Source of the DNA: an uncultured Cellvibrio sp. | GTDB taxonomy: Bacteria; Pseudomonadota; Gammaproteobacteria; Pseudomonadales; Cellvibrionaceae | DNA: 64,000 nt | Direction: 5' to 3' | NCBI GenBank assembly: GCA_937958105.1 | Contig: CALFXJ010000004.1 | Coordinates: forward strand, 1-64,000 | Program-made: the position numbers and the translations under genes | The notes under the pieces: model-generated | Told to the model about the DNA's origin: nothing | What the model saw: only the letters and a program-made list of their open reading frames with translations | Databases searched by the model: none | In this document: positions 15,660-24,835 of the stretch, in pieces | Layout: the number at the start of each line of letters is the position of its first letter | Numbering within the stretch: the stretch's first letter is position 1

Positions 15660-17060
15660 TTATCCCGGAGTCAGGCGCAGTATGCGTCCAGGGTTATGGG
15701 ACAGTACGTAGATCGCACCGTTTTTATCCACCGCGAGATGTCGTATCTGCCCACGACCTTTCAGCAGAATTTCCTGATGCATCACGCGATTGCCATCCAT
15801 ATCAAGCAGGCGCAGCTCCTCATTTTTTAATGCGCCGACCAGGAGCTTGTTATGCCAGCGCGGAAATAAATTACCCGTATAAAAGGTTATGCCGGACACG
15901 GCGATGGATGGACGCCAATACAGGCGTGGCTGCTCCATGCCCTCGCGGCGTCGATGCGGCGTCAACTCCGTGCCGTCATAATTAATGCCGTAGGAAATTA
16001 CCGGCCAGCCATAGTTGGCACCCCGGTTGATCAGGTTAAGTTCGTCGCCACCCATGGGGCCATGTTCCGCCGCCCAGACTTTGCCGCTTTGCGGATGCAG
16101 TGCCATGCCCTGGGGATTGCGATGGCCAAAGCTGAAGATACTGGGTAAGGCGCCCCGCGTCTTCGTGAAGGGATTATCCGAAGGAATACTGCCGTCCGCA
16201 TTGATGCGATGAATCTTTCCGTGACCTGTCTGCAGATCCTGCGCCGGATCAAAAGCGTAGCGGTCACCGACGGAAATGTAGAGATAGCCCTGGTTATCGA
16301 ACAGCAGACGTCCACCGTAGTGATACGGTGGTGTCGTCGGATATACCTGCTGTGGCACATCAAAAATCAGTTGCTGATCTACCCATTGATGCTCGCGGAT
16401 GCGGCCGCGCACCACCCGCAGCATACTCGGTGCATTTTCTTCATCGGCTTGTTGCGGAAGTGCGTGACTGTAGCTGAGATAAATCCAGCCGTTGTTGTGG
16501 TAGTCCGGGTCCAGGATGACATCCAGCAGGCCGCCCTGGGTCGCATCGGGATAATGCACGGCGGGAATTCCACTGACAGGCTCCGGCAGCAGCTGCCCTT
16601 TGCTCACCAGTCGCAGGCGGCCGGGCCGTTCGGTAACCAGCCAGTTGTGTTCGTCGAGAAACGCTATTCCCCATGGGACGTCCAACCCGTCCACAACCAC
16701 CGTTAGGTCAAGCGCGTAATCCAGCGTTTCCAGTTTTTCACTTGCCAAGGGCTGTTGCTGATCACCCGCAGACGCAGCAGCATGGATTAACTCAGCCAAT
16801 TGATTGATCTGATTTTCCGTCAGCAGATAACGAAAGGACGGCATGCCTTTAGCAGTTCTGCCTTCCCGCACCGTATTAAAGATCTGTTCACGATCACGTT
16901 GCTTATCAAGTAGATTCGGTCCACGGCCACCGCGCATTTCCTCGCCGTGACATGCGGCGCAGTAGGATTGATAAAGTGCTTTACCCGATGGTTCGTTCGC
17001 CACGGCGGCACCACTGAGGAATACCATAACTAAACAACCGTAAATAAGACTGATCTTCAT
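15660..17060 (-). CDS. Cytochrome c / PQQ-dependent sugar dehydrogenase fusion
   Basis: A 466-residue periplasmic protein with a signal peptide (about 1-21). A cytochrome c domain has the haem motif C34-AAC-H38 and a probable Met ligand in KGMPSF. It is followed by a six-bladed beta-propeller of the soluble glucose/sorbosone dehydrogenase family (PF07995, about residues 105-466), with GHRNPQGMALHP typical of that family. It should oxidise a sugar or sugar-like substrate with PQQ and pass electrons to its own haem. Its ATG overlaps the stop of the upstream ThuA gene by 4 bp, so the two proteins are coupled and probably act on the same substrate. The substrate is unknown. Confidence 0.87.
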   Translation of the reverse strand: MKISLIYGCLVMVFLSGAAVANEPSGKALYQSYCAACHGEEMRGGRGPNLLDKQRDREQIFNTVREGRTAKGMPSFRYLLTENQINQLAELIHAAASAGDQQQPLASEKLETLDYALDLTVVVDGLDVPWGIAFLDEHNWLVTERPGRLRLVSKGQLLPEPVSGIPAVHYPDATQGGLLDVILDPDYHNNGWIYLSYSHALPQQADEENAPSMLRVVRGRIREHQWVDQQLIFDVPQQVYPTTPPYHYGGRLLFDNQGYLYISVGDRYAFDPAQDLQTGHGKIHRINADGSIPSDNPFTKTRGALPSIFSFGHRNPQGMALHPQSGKVWAAEHGPMGGDELNLINRGANYGWPVISYGINYDGTELTPHRRREGMEQPRLYWRPSIAVSGITFYTGNLFPRWHNKLLVGALKNEELRLLDMDGNRVMHQEILLKGRGQIRHLAVDKNGAIYVLSHNPGRILRLTPG

Positions 17061-18505
17061 GGCTGCCGGTCTCCAGCTGCTGGCCCGTAGACTTCGAATT
17101 CATACAGGGAATAACCGAAGATGGTGCCGCGTTTGGTTCCGTTGAGGCGCAGGTAGCGCGCTTTTATTGGGGCGAACTGGATAACATCTTCTCCCCCATC
17201 GCCATTGGTTTCTGTAAAAACCTTTCGCCAACGTTGTGCATCCTCAGAGACTTCGATGTGATACGCCGCACCGTAGGCGCCTTCCCACTGCAGGCGCACC
17301 TGCGCCACCAGCTGTTCAACGCCGAGGTCAAGCAGGATCCAGGTCGGATCTTCATAGGCGCTGGACCAGCGGGTGGAGGGATTGCCATCCACCATCAGGC
17401 GAGGGTCTGCGGTAAATTTGCGGAACTCATTGGATGAAGTCTGGACGGTGACACGGTGGTAGGCCGCAAGATTTCCCGTTCCTTCCGGCACTACCGACAC
17501 CACAAAGGCCGCCGTGCTGACCAGGCCATCGGGTGACTGAGCCTCGATGTTAATCCTGGCTTCGCCCGTACGGTTGTCCGTAAATTCCAAATGCAGGCGC
17601 TGCTGATTATCAATCCTGGCACCCACCAGCCCAGGCGCACTGTTATCAGCGATGCGAAAGCTGAGCGTCTCATCGGCGGCGTGATGACTGATGTCGGCAA
17701 GATTCAGAACTGCCGGCACAGCGCCGGTATTTTCCGCAAAGCGCGCCTCGGGCAAAGGCTCCCACACCGGATAGCCAACCAGCCAGCGCACGCTGTTCTG
17801 CAGCAACCGGTGATAATGAGGATTGGCGCCCTCTTCGCGGCCATTGCCAATCGCAAGTCCCATCACCTTGCCTTTCTGCCAGTGCCGCAACCACAACACC
17901 GGATGGTGTTCAGCACGGGCGATCACTTCCATGTCTTCGGTATTGGTGTGCATAAGAAAAAGCTCGTCCTTGAGCGCAAAGTTCGGCATGGAGCGGACAA
18001 TGGGATGCTGTACCTGATCGTTGTAGTCGTAGCCGTACCAGGCGTCGAACGTGTGTACATCCAGATTTTTCCGGCCGTCCCAACCCAGGAAATAACCGCC
18101 GATGAGTTGGCTGTAGCGTGGGGAATTCAGAAAAGTTACCAGACCCGTGTGCAGCGCCAGATAACTCTTGCCCTGCTCAATGAAATCATAGAAAGCATCG
18201 AACTGAGCAGCTGAAGGCGTACGGAATAATGAATTATTGATAATCAGATCGTAGCCCGCGAGATTTTCACGGGTGAGTGCAGACAGGTCTTCGGTGACAG
18301 TAACCTCAACCAGTTCATCCAGCAGACCTACGATCTGCTCGTTATAAAAATCGTGATGCCAGCTGGGGTAACCGCGGGTAGGACTCTGTTCACCCTGGCC
18401 GGTCAGTAACAATGCCCTGGGCCGTGGTGTGTCAGCGATGGCGGCGGATGTAAGGATAAGTCCGGGTAAACATATCAGTAAGATGCGAGCGATCAATGGC
18501 GCCAT
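17057..18505 (-). CDS. ThuA-domain protein with C-terminal F5/8 type C (CBM32-like) domain
   Basis: A 482-residue exported protein: signal peptide about 1-24, and ThuA/trehalose-utilisation domain about 27-250 with LLLTGQG and YLALHTGL. A beta-sandwich-like linker domain covers about 255-345. A discoidin/F5-8C domain covers about 350-475, with DGNPSTRWSSAYEDPTWI and ARYLRLNGTKRG. ThuA domains have a glutamine-amidotransferase-like fold and occur in sugar catabolism involving keto sugars. The C-terminal module suggests binding to a polysaccharide. It is co-translated with the PQQ dehydrogenase downstream. Confidence 0.85.
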   Translation of the reverse strand: MAPLIARILLICLPGLILTSAAIADTPRPRALLLTGQGEQSPTRGYPSWHHDFYNEQIVGLLDELVEVTVTEDLSALTRENLAGYDLIINNSLFRTPSAAQFDAFYDFIEQGKSYLALHTGLVTFLNSPRYSQLIGGYFLGWDGRKNLDVHTFDAWYGYDYNDQVQHPIVRSMPNFALKDELFLMHTNTEDMEVIARAEHHPVLWLRHWQKGKVMGLAIGNGREEGANPHYHRLLQNSVRWLVGYPVWEPLPEARFAENTGAVPAVLNLADISHHAADETLSFRIADNSAPGLVGARIDNQQRLHLEFTDNRTGEARINIEAQSPDGLVSTAAFVVSVVPEGTGNLAAYHRVTVQTSSNEFRKFTADPRLMVDGNPSTRWSSAYEDPTWILLDLGVEQLVAQVRLQWEGAYGAAYHIEVSEDAQRWRKVFTETNGDGGEDVIQFAPIKARYLRLNGTKRGTIFGYSLYEFEVYGPAAGDRQP

Positions 18506-18652
18506 AGGTTCAACCTCGTCATTGGGTGTTGAACCGGATACTAACGATAGAGATCAGGCGTGGATTGTAAAAACCCGAACAGGGAGCAAGGTTGTATAAG
18601 ATATTGCGCAGCTATTATTAATTGTTTAGCTGTAGCTGCTTAACGCTCTCCG

Positions 18653-18709
18653 CCTGCTCGATGGTTACATACCTGTTCGATGGCTATACACCTGTTCGAT
18701 AGTTACATA
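18653..18709. repeat. Three tandem 19-bp repeats overlapping the AraC gene 3' end
   Basis: Units start at 18653, 18672 and 18691 with consensus cctgttcgatggttacata and one to three differences each. The stop codon of the AraC-type gene (18684-18686) lies inside the second unit, so the last residues of the protein are encoded by the repeat. Confidence 0.7.
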
Positions 18710-19532
18710 AATAGGCATGGCTGGTTTTATTCAAAAAATGCTGATTAAGCGGTGCGGCTGTTGCGCGATATTCACCGGGACTGATACCGGCGAGGGATTT
18801 AAAGCTGTGAGTAAAATGCGCCTGATCGTAGTAATTGCAAGCCAGAGCCAGATCCGCCAGCGGGGTGGCCGGATTATCGAGATACTGAAACGCGCGCTGA
18901 AAACGGATCATCTTCCACAGCTGTTTCGGTGAGAGCCCCACATGCAATTTAAACGCCGCCTGCAGATAACGTTCGCTCACATTCAAGTGTCGGGCAAGAC
19001 TTTCAATACTGGATGTCTTATCAAGAAAAATCCGCCGAACCGACTGATCCACCAGGTGATAAGTTCTGCTGGTGATGTCGATGGCTGATACTAGCTGCTG
19101 AAAATAGCGCGTCATACTGTGCACAAAATAAGAAAAGTCCCGCCGTGCCAGCACCTGCTCTACCACCGCCTGAAATCCATCAGGCAGCAGGTCCCGCACA
19201 TCGATGGACTGATCACGCAGTTCGTGAATGGAATAATCCGTAAACAGAGAAAAACTGTGCGGGTAGAATTTGATACCGAAGAATGTCTGGCGGCCACGGG
19301 TGACAATGTCGTAGGGCCGCGTCATCTGCCCCACCAGCTCTACAGCCGGATTGCTGAAGTATCCATGGCCATCGTTGCGCAGTACGTCGGTATCGACGTT
19401 AAAGATAATTTCTTGACAGCCATCGGGAAAAGTCCGGTCCCGCAGCGCCTCCGCCTCGGACGCCTGGATCATCCAGAAGCAGTTGATGCTGGTTGCCAGA
19501 GTTTTATCCGGCAGAACTTCGCGATAGATCAT
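18684..19532 (-). CDS. AraC-family transcriptional regulator
   Basis: A 282-residue regulator with an N-terminal cupin-like sensing domain of the kind seen in AraC proteins beginning REVLP..L...I.CFW (about residues 1-130). The C-terminal double helix-turn-helix covers about 165-262: SIESLARHLNVSERYLQ and DLALACNYYDQAHFTHSFK, then the usual GISPGEYR. The ribosome site GGAG lies 7 bases before ATG. It sits between the ThuA/PQQ operon and the pectin locus and could control either; no operator was identified. Its C-terminus has probably been altered by the 19-bp repeats. Confidence 0.88.
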   Translation of the reverse strand: MIYREVLPDKTLATSINCFWMIQASEAEALRDRTFPDGCQEIIFNVDTDVLRNDGHGYFSNPAVELVGQMTRPYDIVTRGRQTFFGIKFYPHSFSLFTDYSIHELRDQSIDVRDLLPDGFQAVVEQVLARRDFSYFVHSMTRYFQQLVSAIDITSRTYHLVDQSVRRIFLDKTSSIESLARHLNVSERYLQAAFKLHVGLSPKQLWKMIRFQRAFQYLDNPATPLADLALACNYYDQAHFTHSFKSLAGISPGEYRATAAPLNQHFLNKTSHAYLCNYRTGV

Positions 19533-19677
19533 CAGTGTCTCCGCCGCATGCGGCCGTTAAATCCATGGAATGCGTTGGTTCCTGGCATTCTATTTTCAAC
19601 TGATGATAGATAACAGTCGTGGTTTCACCCGGTTAGGTAAATTTTTGAAAATGACGTGATAGGGCGGCCGCCGGATA

Positions 19678-19779
19678 TCACCAGGGGTTCGGGTTGGGGA
19701 TAATCACGTTGAAGATGATATTGATCAACAACAGGGAAATACACAACAGAATCTGTTTGGATGGAGTGAGTTCTTTCAT
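19678..19779 (-). CDS. Small membrane protein (33 residues)
   Basis: The 33-residue open frame has a polar N-terminus (MKELTPSKQ), one hydrophobic helix (about 10-27) and a short tail IPNPNPW. The upstream AAGAGA is a weak ribosome site about 8 bases before ATG. It is too short to assign, and nothing nearby points to a role. Composition (charged head, single helix, Pro-rich tail) favours a real small protein over chance, but support is modest. Confidence 0.4.
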   Translation of the reverse strand: MKELTPSKQILLCISLLLINIIFNVIIPNPNPW

Positions 19780-19945
19780 TGTTATGATCTCTTATTGAAA
19801 AAACCTGGCGGCTGATATTGCACCGCATCTGGCGTTATTCTGCACACCCCCCTGGGCAAGTCAATCGCCTGTGCTACATTTTTTTACAAATTTTCCCATC
19901 CTGTTTATTACGTCAAAGAATTCACGCACCCCGCGCGAATATTTA

Positions 19946-19985
19946 TAAAAAAACTCCCGTAAAAAGAATATTTACGGGAGTTTTC
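19946..19985. terminator. Bidirectional intrinsic terminator after the pectate lyase remnant
   Basis: The stem aactcccgtaaa / tttacgggagtt has A- and T-runs on either side, 48 bp downstream of the PL1 remnant on the minus strand. Confidence 0.8.
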
Positions 19986-20032
19986 TGGGCAATCGGTTAT
20001 ATCGGTAATCTGTTACCAGCATCCCCGGTCAA

Positions 20033-20407
20033 TCACAGACAACCGTTCAGTTTACCTACACCGGCATTGGCCAGTACATGCGATTTGGCCGCAGCAGGGG
20101 ACATCAGCGTATAGGAATATGGCGGTGTGTAATTGACGGTAGAACCGACGTTAGGACCGGCAATAATACCGTCGCTGGGATATTCGACCCAGGTCACATT
20201 ATCAAAAACATTGCCGGAGGTATGCCAGTAACCGATCTGACTGCTGTAGAAAGATACGATCGGATTTTTCACATTTTCAAAATAGTTGTTGTCGATACGG
20301 ATACGTGCACCCATGCGTGAGTTGATAGCGGTATCTGCAACATTTTTGTAGTAGTTGTTAAAGATGTGCGCCTGACCAAAACGGAAAAGCGGCAGCCGCG
20401 AGTTCAC
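20033..20407 (-). pseudogene. Remnant of a PL1 pectate lyase (C-terminal third)
   Basis: The 124 codons match the C-terminal part of the complete pectate lyases in the window: NSRLPLFRFG with the catalytic-site R-x-P-x-x-R, NNYYKN, INSRMGARI, FENVKNPIVSF, and the ending ANAGVGKLNGCL. There is no signal peptide, no Ca-binding WIDH region and no N-terminal half. Just upstream, in another frame (about 20412-20440), a piece reading LFDGIGL resembles the segment that precedes the missing part. This suggests an internal deletion that removed the middle of the gene and shifted the frame. It is unlikely to make an active enzyme. Confidence 0.8.
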
Positions 20408-20610
20408 ATTCTCAGACCAATACCATCGAACAGCGCGCTGGTGCCGGACTGCGGCTTTATAGTCAGTTGAGTAAAAATTCGCACTAAGGAACAGCCGCTA
20501 CGAAAAACGCAACGCCGGAGGAACACTGGATACTTATTGTTGTTCTGGCCAGCTAATGTGAAAACCCGCTGTCAAACAATGGCAACGGATTTTTAGATTA
20601 ACTTGCACAA

Positions 20611-20645
20611 CCTCTGCTGCATGAAAATTTTTCGTGCAGCAGAGG
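20611..20645. terminator. Strong hairpin downstream of the two-domain pectate lyase gene
   Basis: An 11-bp perfect stem, cctctgctgca / tgcagcagagg, with a 13-base loop lies 14 bp after the minus-strand stop codon. No clear U-run follows, so it may stabilise the 3' end rather than terminate. Confidence 0.55.
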
Positions 20646-20658
20646 ATGGCTTACTCAA

Positions 20659-23600
20659 TTACAGACAGGGCACCTGACCCAGGCCCAGCACGTAATAGCG
20701 GTCGCCGGCCAGCGGCGAGTTGAATGGCAGAGCGCCTTCACGACCTGCGGTAGCTATGACGTAATCCACCAGATCCTGGCCGGCATCGAAACGCCAGTCA
20801 GAGATGCTGTTGCGTGATCTGGTTGAATACTGCTGGGTGAGGTCGCCCACACTGCCGGACGACTTGCTGATTTCCCGCTGGGTTGAGCTGTCCAGGTTGC
20901 AGGAACCGTCAGCGAACCACAGGTAAATCCCTTCGCCGCGGAAGCTGCCGCCGCTGATGTCGCGCACCAGGTTGGATTGCAGTTCACTGAGTGAGGACTC
21001 CAGAGAACTCTTTTCCTGATGTGCGCGGTTGACGACAAACGCATTATCCTCCCACAGCACGCTCGCACCGACGCGGATACTCAGGATGTCCTTGCGGTAG
21101 TTCACGAACACGTTATTGAACATGTGCGAGGTGCCGCGACGGATCAGAGGCACACGGCGCAGGGTATTGCCCAGAGAGCTGTAGCTTTCATCGCGGGTAA
21201 TAAACGCGTTGTGGTGCATGGTGGTGGTGATCTGCGAGTTGATCGTGCGGCTGTCGCTGGAGCCGTGCAGCGATGCGCGTTTCACATCCACCAGTTTGTT
21301 GTAAGAGATAGTGATGTCATAAGCACCCACCTTCACATCAAAGGCAGCATCGCCCGTGGTGTCGAAGTTGTTGCGATGAATCCAGATATCGTGAGACTCA
21401 CCCGTTGCACGGATCATGTCAGGATCCAGCCCATGGTCTTCGGTATGGCCGGCCCCGACAAAGCTCAGATGCGTCAGGATTACACTGTTGGAGGTCTGGG
21501 TTGCCTGACCGGAACTGTCACGTCCGATTGCAAAACCATTGAAACGGAAAAACGCTTCGCTCATCCGGCCATCAAGCGTTTTGTTTGATCCAACCACAAC
21601 GTTGCGGATCGGCAGGCTGCTGTTGTTCAGCGCTTTGTTGAAGAACTCGCTCAGACAGTTGCTGCCGGAAACACCTTTCTTGGAGCACCACTGGGTGTAG
21701 TTGATACATTCCGCTTCGGTTGCGCCCAGGTGCGACTGCACAGCTGAATTGCTGCAGTGCAGACGGTACATGGCGATTTCCGACGGATTCGCAAAATCAA
21801 ACTTGTCGAACACGATCCAGTTGTGATCGTTATCGGTGATCGCATCGTAGATCTGCTGCTCAACGGAGGTGCTGCCGTTTTTGGTGATGATGGTCAGCTT
21901 GCTGTTGCCGTTTGGATCGTAACCGCCGCGGGCGTTTTCACCGTATCCCACTGGCTGACCCAGGGTCTGCGCCAGACACTCAACAATTTCCTGATCGCTC
22001 TGTAACGAGGTATCGCGCCAGTTAACGTTAGGGTTGGTGGCCAGGTTGATACAGTCGTTGCTGATCGGACCGGAGTAATCCGGCAGCGAAGAATTAGCCG
22101 CGCTGCTGGTGGAGCTGACCACGGACGATGAACTGCTGCTGACAACCGGCGTAGATGAGCTCGACGGCTGCTGTGGTGTGGACGAGCCGACACTGCTCAC
22201 CGCGACCGAACTCGCCGAGGAAGACGGTGCACTGCCCGAGGTGGTGATCTCAAGATAATCCACATTCGGACCACCGTTAGCCGTGGTTGACGCAGCGCGG
22301 ATGACATTGGTACCAGCATTGAGAGTCAGCGTCATGCTTTGCGTTGCCCAGGATGCCCAGCCGCCCGTGCCATTAAAATCCAGGCTGCTGTTCACCATTG
22401 CGCCGTTCACGCTGATCGCCATGGGGCGGTTAGTTGTGGTGCCGTTGGCAAAGCGGAAGGTCGCGGTAACCTGGCCAGCGCTGGGCACAGTCACCGTCCA
22501 CTCCGCATAGCTTTCATTAACGTTTTCATAATCGGCAAAACCGCTGCCGCTGTAGCCGCTGTGAATATTGTCGACAATGCCGCGATACAGGTAAGCGCTT
22601 TCGGCTTCGTAACGCACAGTCTGACTGACTGGCGGCGTTACGCTGGAGGCTGATGATGCGCTGCTTCCCGGTGCCGGACTGCCGCTGGCGTTATACAGTT
22701 CGAACTCAGCAATCTGCGGTGCAGTGCTGGCGCTGTCGATCATCAGATTCAATTTGCTGGCGGAGACAGTGCCGAAACCGGTGATGACACGCTCGCTGCC
22801 CAGGCTGGTGCCGGAAGCCAGCACAGTGCCGTTGTCGTTGTTGACCAGACGCCAGCTGGTGGTCGCATTGTTCAGCTCGCGGATGATCACGGTGTTGAAG
22901 CTGCCGCTCAGGCCCTTGATGGAGATGCGCTGACCGCTGGTCGAACTGGGAGACCAGTAGGTGCCGAGATTGCCGTCTGTAACGTTGCCATAGCTGGTGC
23001 CGCCGCCTTTACTGGAACCGTCGGCCCCGGCATTGCCCGCCAGATTAGTGCCCAGCACCCATTCACCGCCGGGCGTGCTGCTGGAACTGCTGGAGGGATT
23101 GTTCGGCGCACTGGAAGCAGAGCTGGACGGTGCACTGGAGCTCGACGGATTGCCCGGATCTACGCTGCACGAACCATCTGAAGTCGCCAGGCCGGTACCA
23201 GCACCTGCCGTAGCGAGCACGATGCTCTTGGTACAGCTCGCGGCATCCAGTGTGTAGGAATACGGAATATTGATCGACGTCGTGGAAACCGGATTAGGAC
23301 CTGCCGGAAATTCATCCGACGCAGGAGTCCAGGTCACATTTTCAAAGATATTGTCCTTGAGATCCCAGTAACCCATGTTGGTGGTGTAGAAAGTACCGAT
23401 AGGGTTATTGGCATTTTCAAAGTGATTGTGTTCCGCCTTGATCTTGCCGCCCATACGCGGGTTCATACCCGACTTGGTGATACCGTTGTAATAGTTGTTA
23501 AACGCGTGTGCGGTACCGTGACGCAGCAGCGGCATGCGCGAATCAACATCCTGATAGTAGTTATGGTGGAAGGTGACAAAGGTATTGGTATTGTCGCTGT

Positions 23601-24234
23601 CACTGGAACCCATCAAGCCGCCGCGGCCGGATTTTTTGTAGTGCGTGTAAGAAACCGTTACGTACTGCGTGGTCGCTTTCATATCCAGCAGTGAGTCATA
23701 ACCATCATCCTCGCCACCGGTGGCTTCGAGTGTGCAGTGGTCAACCCACACGTTAAACACGCCGCTTTCCATACCGATTGCGTCGCCGCCATTGGAGGTG
23801 GGCGAACCGGATTTTTTAACGTTCTTGATATGCAGATTCTGCAGAATGATGTTAGACGTATCGCGCAGGTGGATACCAATCTGATCAAACACCGCACCGT
23901 TACCGGTGCCGATGAGCGAAATATTTTTTACCCCTTTAAATTGAATTTCATCGGCTCTCGTATCGCAGTTGCCGGAATATTTCTGGGTGTTACCGTGGTT
24001 GATGGTGCCGCTTACATAAATAATCAGCGGCGTATCTTTTGAGGCGCGATTACACATCGCCTGGTTAATCTCTGCACCGGTACTGGCATACACCACCTGA
24101 CCACCGGCACCGCCGGTTGTACCTCCATTCAAAGTGGCATAGCCCACCGGGCCGGCGAAAGTGGCAGCCGCGGTCAACAGACCGCCGATACCGAGCGCAT
24201 ACTGGCGCAATAACATGGGAACTCGCATCGTCAT
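20659..24234 (-). CDS. Secreted pectate lyase with two PL1 domains and two carbohydrate-binding domains
   Basis: A 1191-residue modular protein with a cleavable signal (about 1-27), not a lipobox. PL1 domain A (about 30-355) has VWVDH at 162-166 and R233-MPLL-R238. A Ser/Pro linker (360-390) leads to a discoidin-like domain (about 391-515). After a second linker comes a CBM35-like domain (about 540-665) with VRYEAESA and the ending VDYLEIT. A third Ser linker (668-716) leads to a second, divergent PL1-like domain B (about 735-1191) with R1027-VPLI-R1032. PL1 enzymes cut de-esterified homogalacturonan by beta-elimination using calcium. Domain B reads WIHRN where domain A reads WVDHC, so its activity is uncertain. 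It is the only complete enzyme of the locus that appears released rather than lipid-anchored. Confidence 0.9.
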   Translation of the reverse strand: MTMRVPMLLRQYALGIGGLLTAAATFAGPVGYATLNGGTTGGAGGQVVYASTGAEINQAMCNRASKDTPLIIYVSGTINHGNTQKYSGNCDTRADEIQFKGVKNISLIGTGNGAVFDQIGIHLRDTSNIILQNLHIKNVKKSGSPTSNGGDAIGMESGVFNVWVDHCTLEATGGEDDGYDSLLDMKATTQYVTVSYTHYKKSGRGGLMGSSDSDNTNTFVTFHHNYYQDVDSRMPLLRHGTAHAFNNYYNGITKSGMNPRMGGKIKAEHNHFENANNPIGTFYTTNMGYWDLKDNIFENVTWTPASDEFPAGPNPVSTTSINIPYSYTLDAASCTKSIVLATAGAGTGLATSDGSCSVDPGNPSSSSAPSSSASSAPNNPSSSSSSTPGGEWVLGTNLAGNAGADGSSKGGGTSYGNVTDGNLGTYWSPSSTSGQRISIKGLSGSFNTVIIRELNNATTSWRLVNNDNGTVLASGTSLGSERVITGFGTVSASKLNLMIDSASTAPQIAEFELYNASGSPAPGSSASSASSVTPPVSQTVRYEAESAYLYRGIVDNIHSGYSGSGFADYENVNESYAEWTVTVPSAGQVTATFRFANGTTTNRPMAISVNGAMVNSSLDFNGTGGWASWATQSMTLTLNAGTNVIRAASTTANGGPNVDYLEITTSGSAPSSSASSVAVSSVGSSTPQQPSSSSTPVVSSSSSSVVSSTSSAANSSLPDYSGPISNDCINLATNPNVNWRDTSLQSDQEIVECLAQTLGQPVGYGENARGGYDPNGNSKLTIITKNGSTSVEQQIYDAITDNDHNWIVFDKFDFANPSEIAMYRLHCSNSAVQSHLGATEAECINYTQWCSKKGVSGSNCLSEFFNKALNNSSLPIRNVVVGSNKTLDGRMSEAFFRFNGFAIGRDSSGQATQTSNSVILTHLSFVGAGHTEDHGLDPDMIRATGESHDIWIHRNNFDTTGDAAFDVKVGAYDITISYNKLVDVKRASLHGSSDSRTINSQITTTMHHNAFITRDESYSSLGNTLRRVPLIRRGTSHMFNNVFVNYRKDILSIRVGASVLWEDNAFVVNRAHQEKSSLESSLSELQSNLVRDISGGSFRGEGIYLWFADGSCNLDSSTQREISKSSGSVGDLTQQYSTRSRNSISDWRFDAGQDLVDYVIATAGREGALPFNSPLAGDRYYVLGLGQVPCL

Positions 24235-24367
24235 AAACTTATCCTTCTATTATCTTGTTGCGGCCCGCTGGATGAATTTGGTTGATTACAGGTCGCAATG
24301 CATGAACTTACAGACAGGGTCACTCTGGCTTTTTTAACCTCCTCGACATGAAACAGAAACAACACGA

Positions 24368-24610
24368 CTTCGATGAGCAGACTCATCGAAGCAACGCTGT
24401 TAACCCCGGTTACCACTGAATTTTGCAGACGGCGACATACAGTGCCGGCGATAAATATCCGCCGGCACTGCTTGCCTTACCACAGCAAATCGATACGAAA
24501 AATTACTTCTTGAATTGCGGGATTTCCGCATAACGTTGTCTGCCCGAAGGTCAGCAACACAGATTTTTGATTATTGTTGTTATACGCGGGCCTGAGGCCC
24601 GCGTTTTTTT
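24368..24610 (+). ncRNA. Candidate structured plus-strand transcript ending in an intrinsic terminator
   Basis: Three perfect hairpins lie in a row in the 824-bp gap between two minus-strand lyase genes: stems of 10 bp at 24368-24391, 10-11 bp at 24440-24470 and 9 bp at 24584-24604. The last is followed by seven T on the plus strand only. No open frame with a ribosome site explains a plus-strand terminator here, so a small RNA or an antisense leader is possible. No promoter was identified. Confidence 0.35.
24584..24610 (+). terminator. Intrinsic terminator, plus-strand orientation
   Basis: The stem acgcgggcc / ggcccgcgt with loop TGA is followed by TTTTTTT. It is oriented against the surrounding minus-strand genes. 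Confidence 0.75.
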
Positions 24611-24835
24611 AACGACGTCTTAACAGACTCTCTCACCGTCTATTTATTTTGTCATCGCCCGCTCATCCCGGGGCTGGAGTGTGCTTAACAGTAGGAAATG
24701 GGACCTCCGAGCATCACGGCTTCCCTGCTTCGGCGTGTTGTTCAATTCTTGCACTTCCGCATTCATAAGGTCAATCAATAATTTTGTCATTTTTGCTCAT
24801 TATTGTGATAAAGATTGCTGAATTATGAATGAATA

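Noticed and set aside
24231..24416. Possible short minus-strand gene before the two-domain pectate lyase
   Set aside because: It has no ribosome site, an unlikely protein sequence, and it overlaps the hairpin region and the lyase start.
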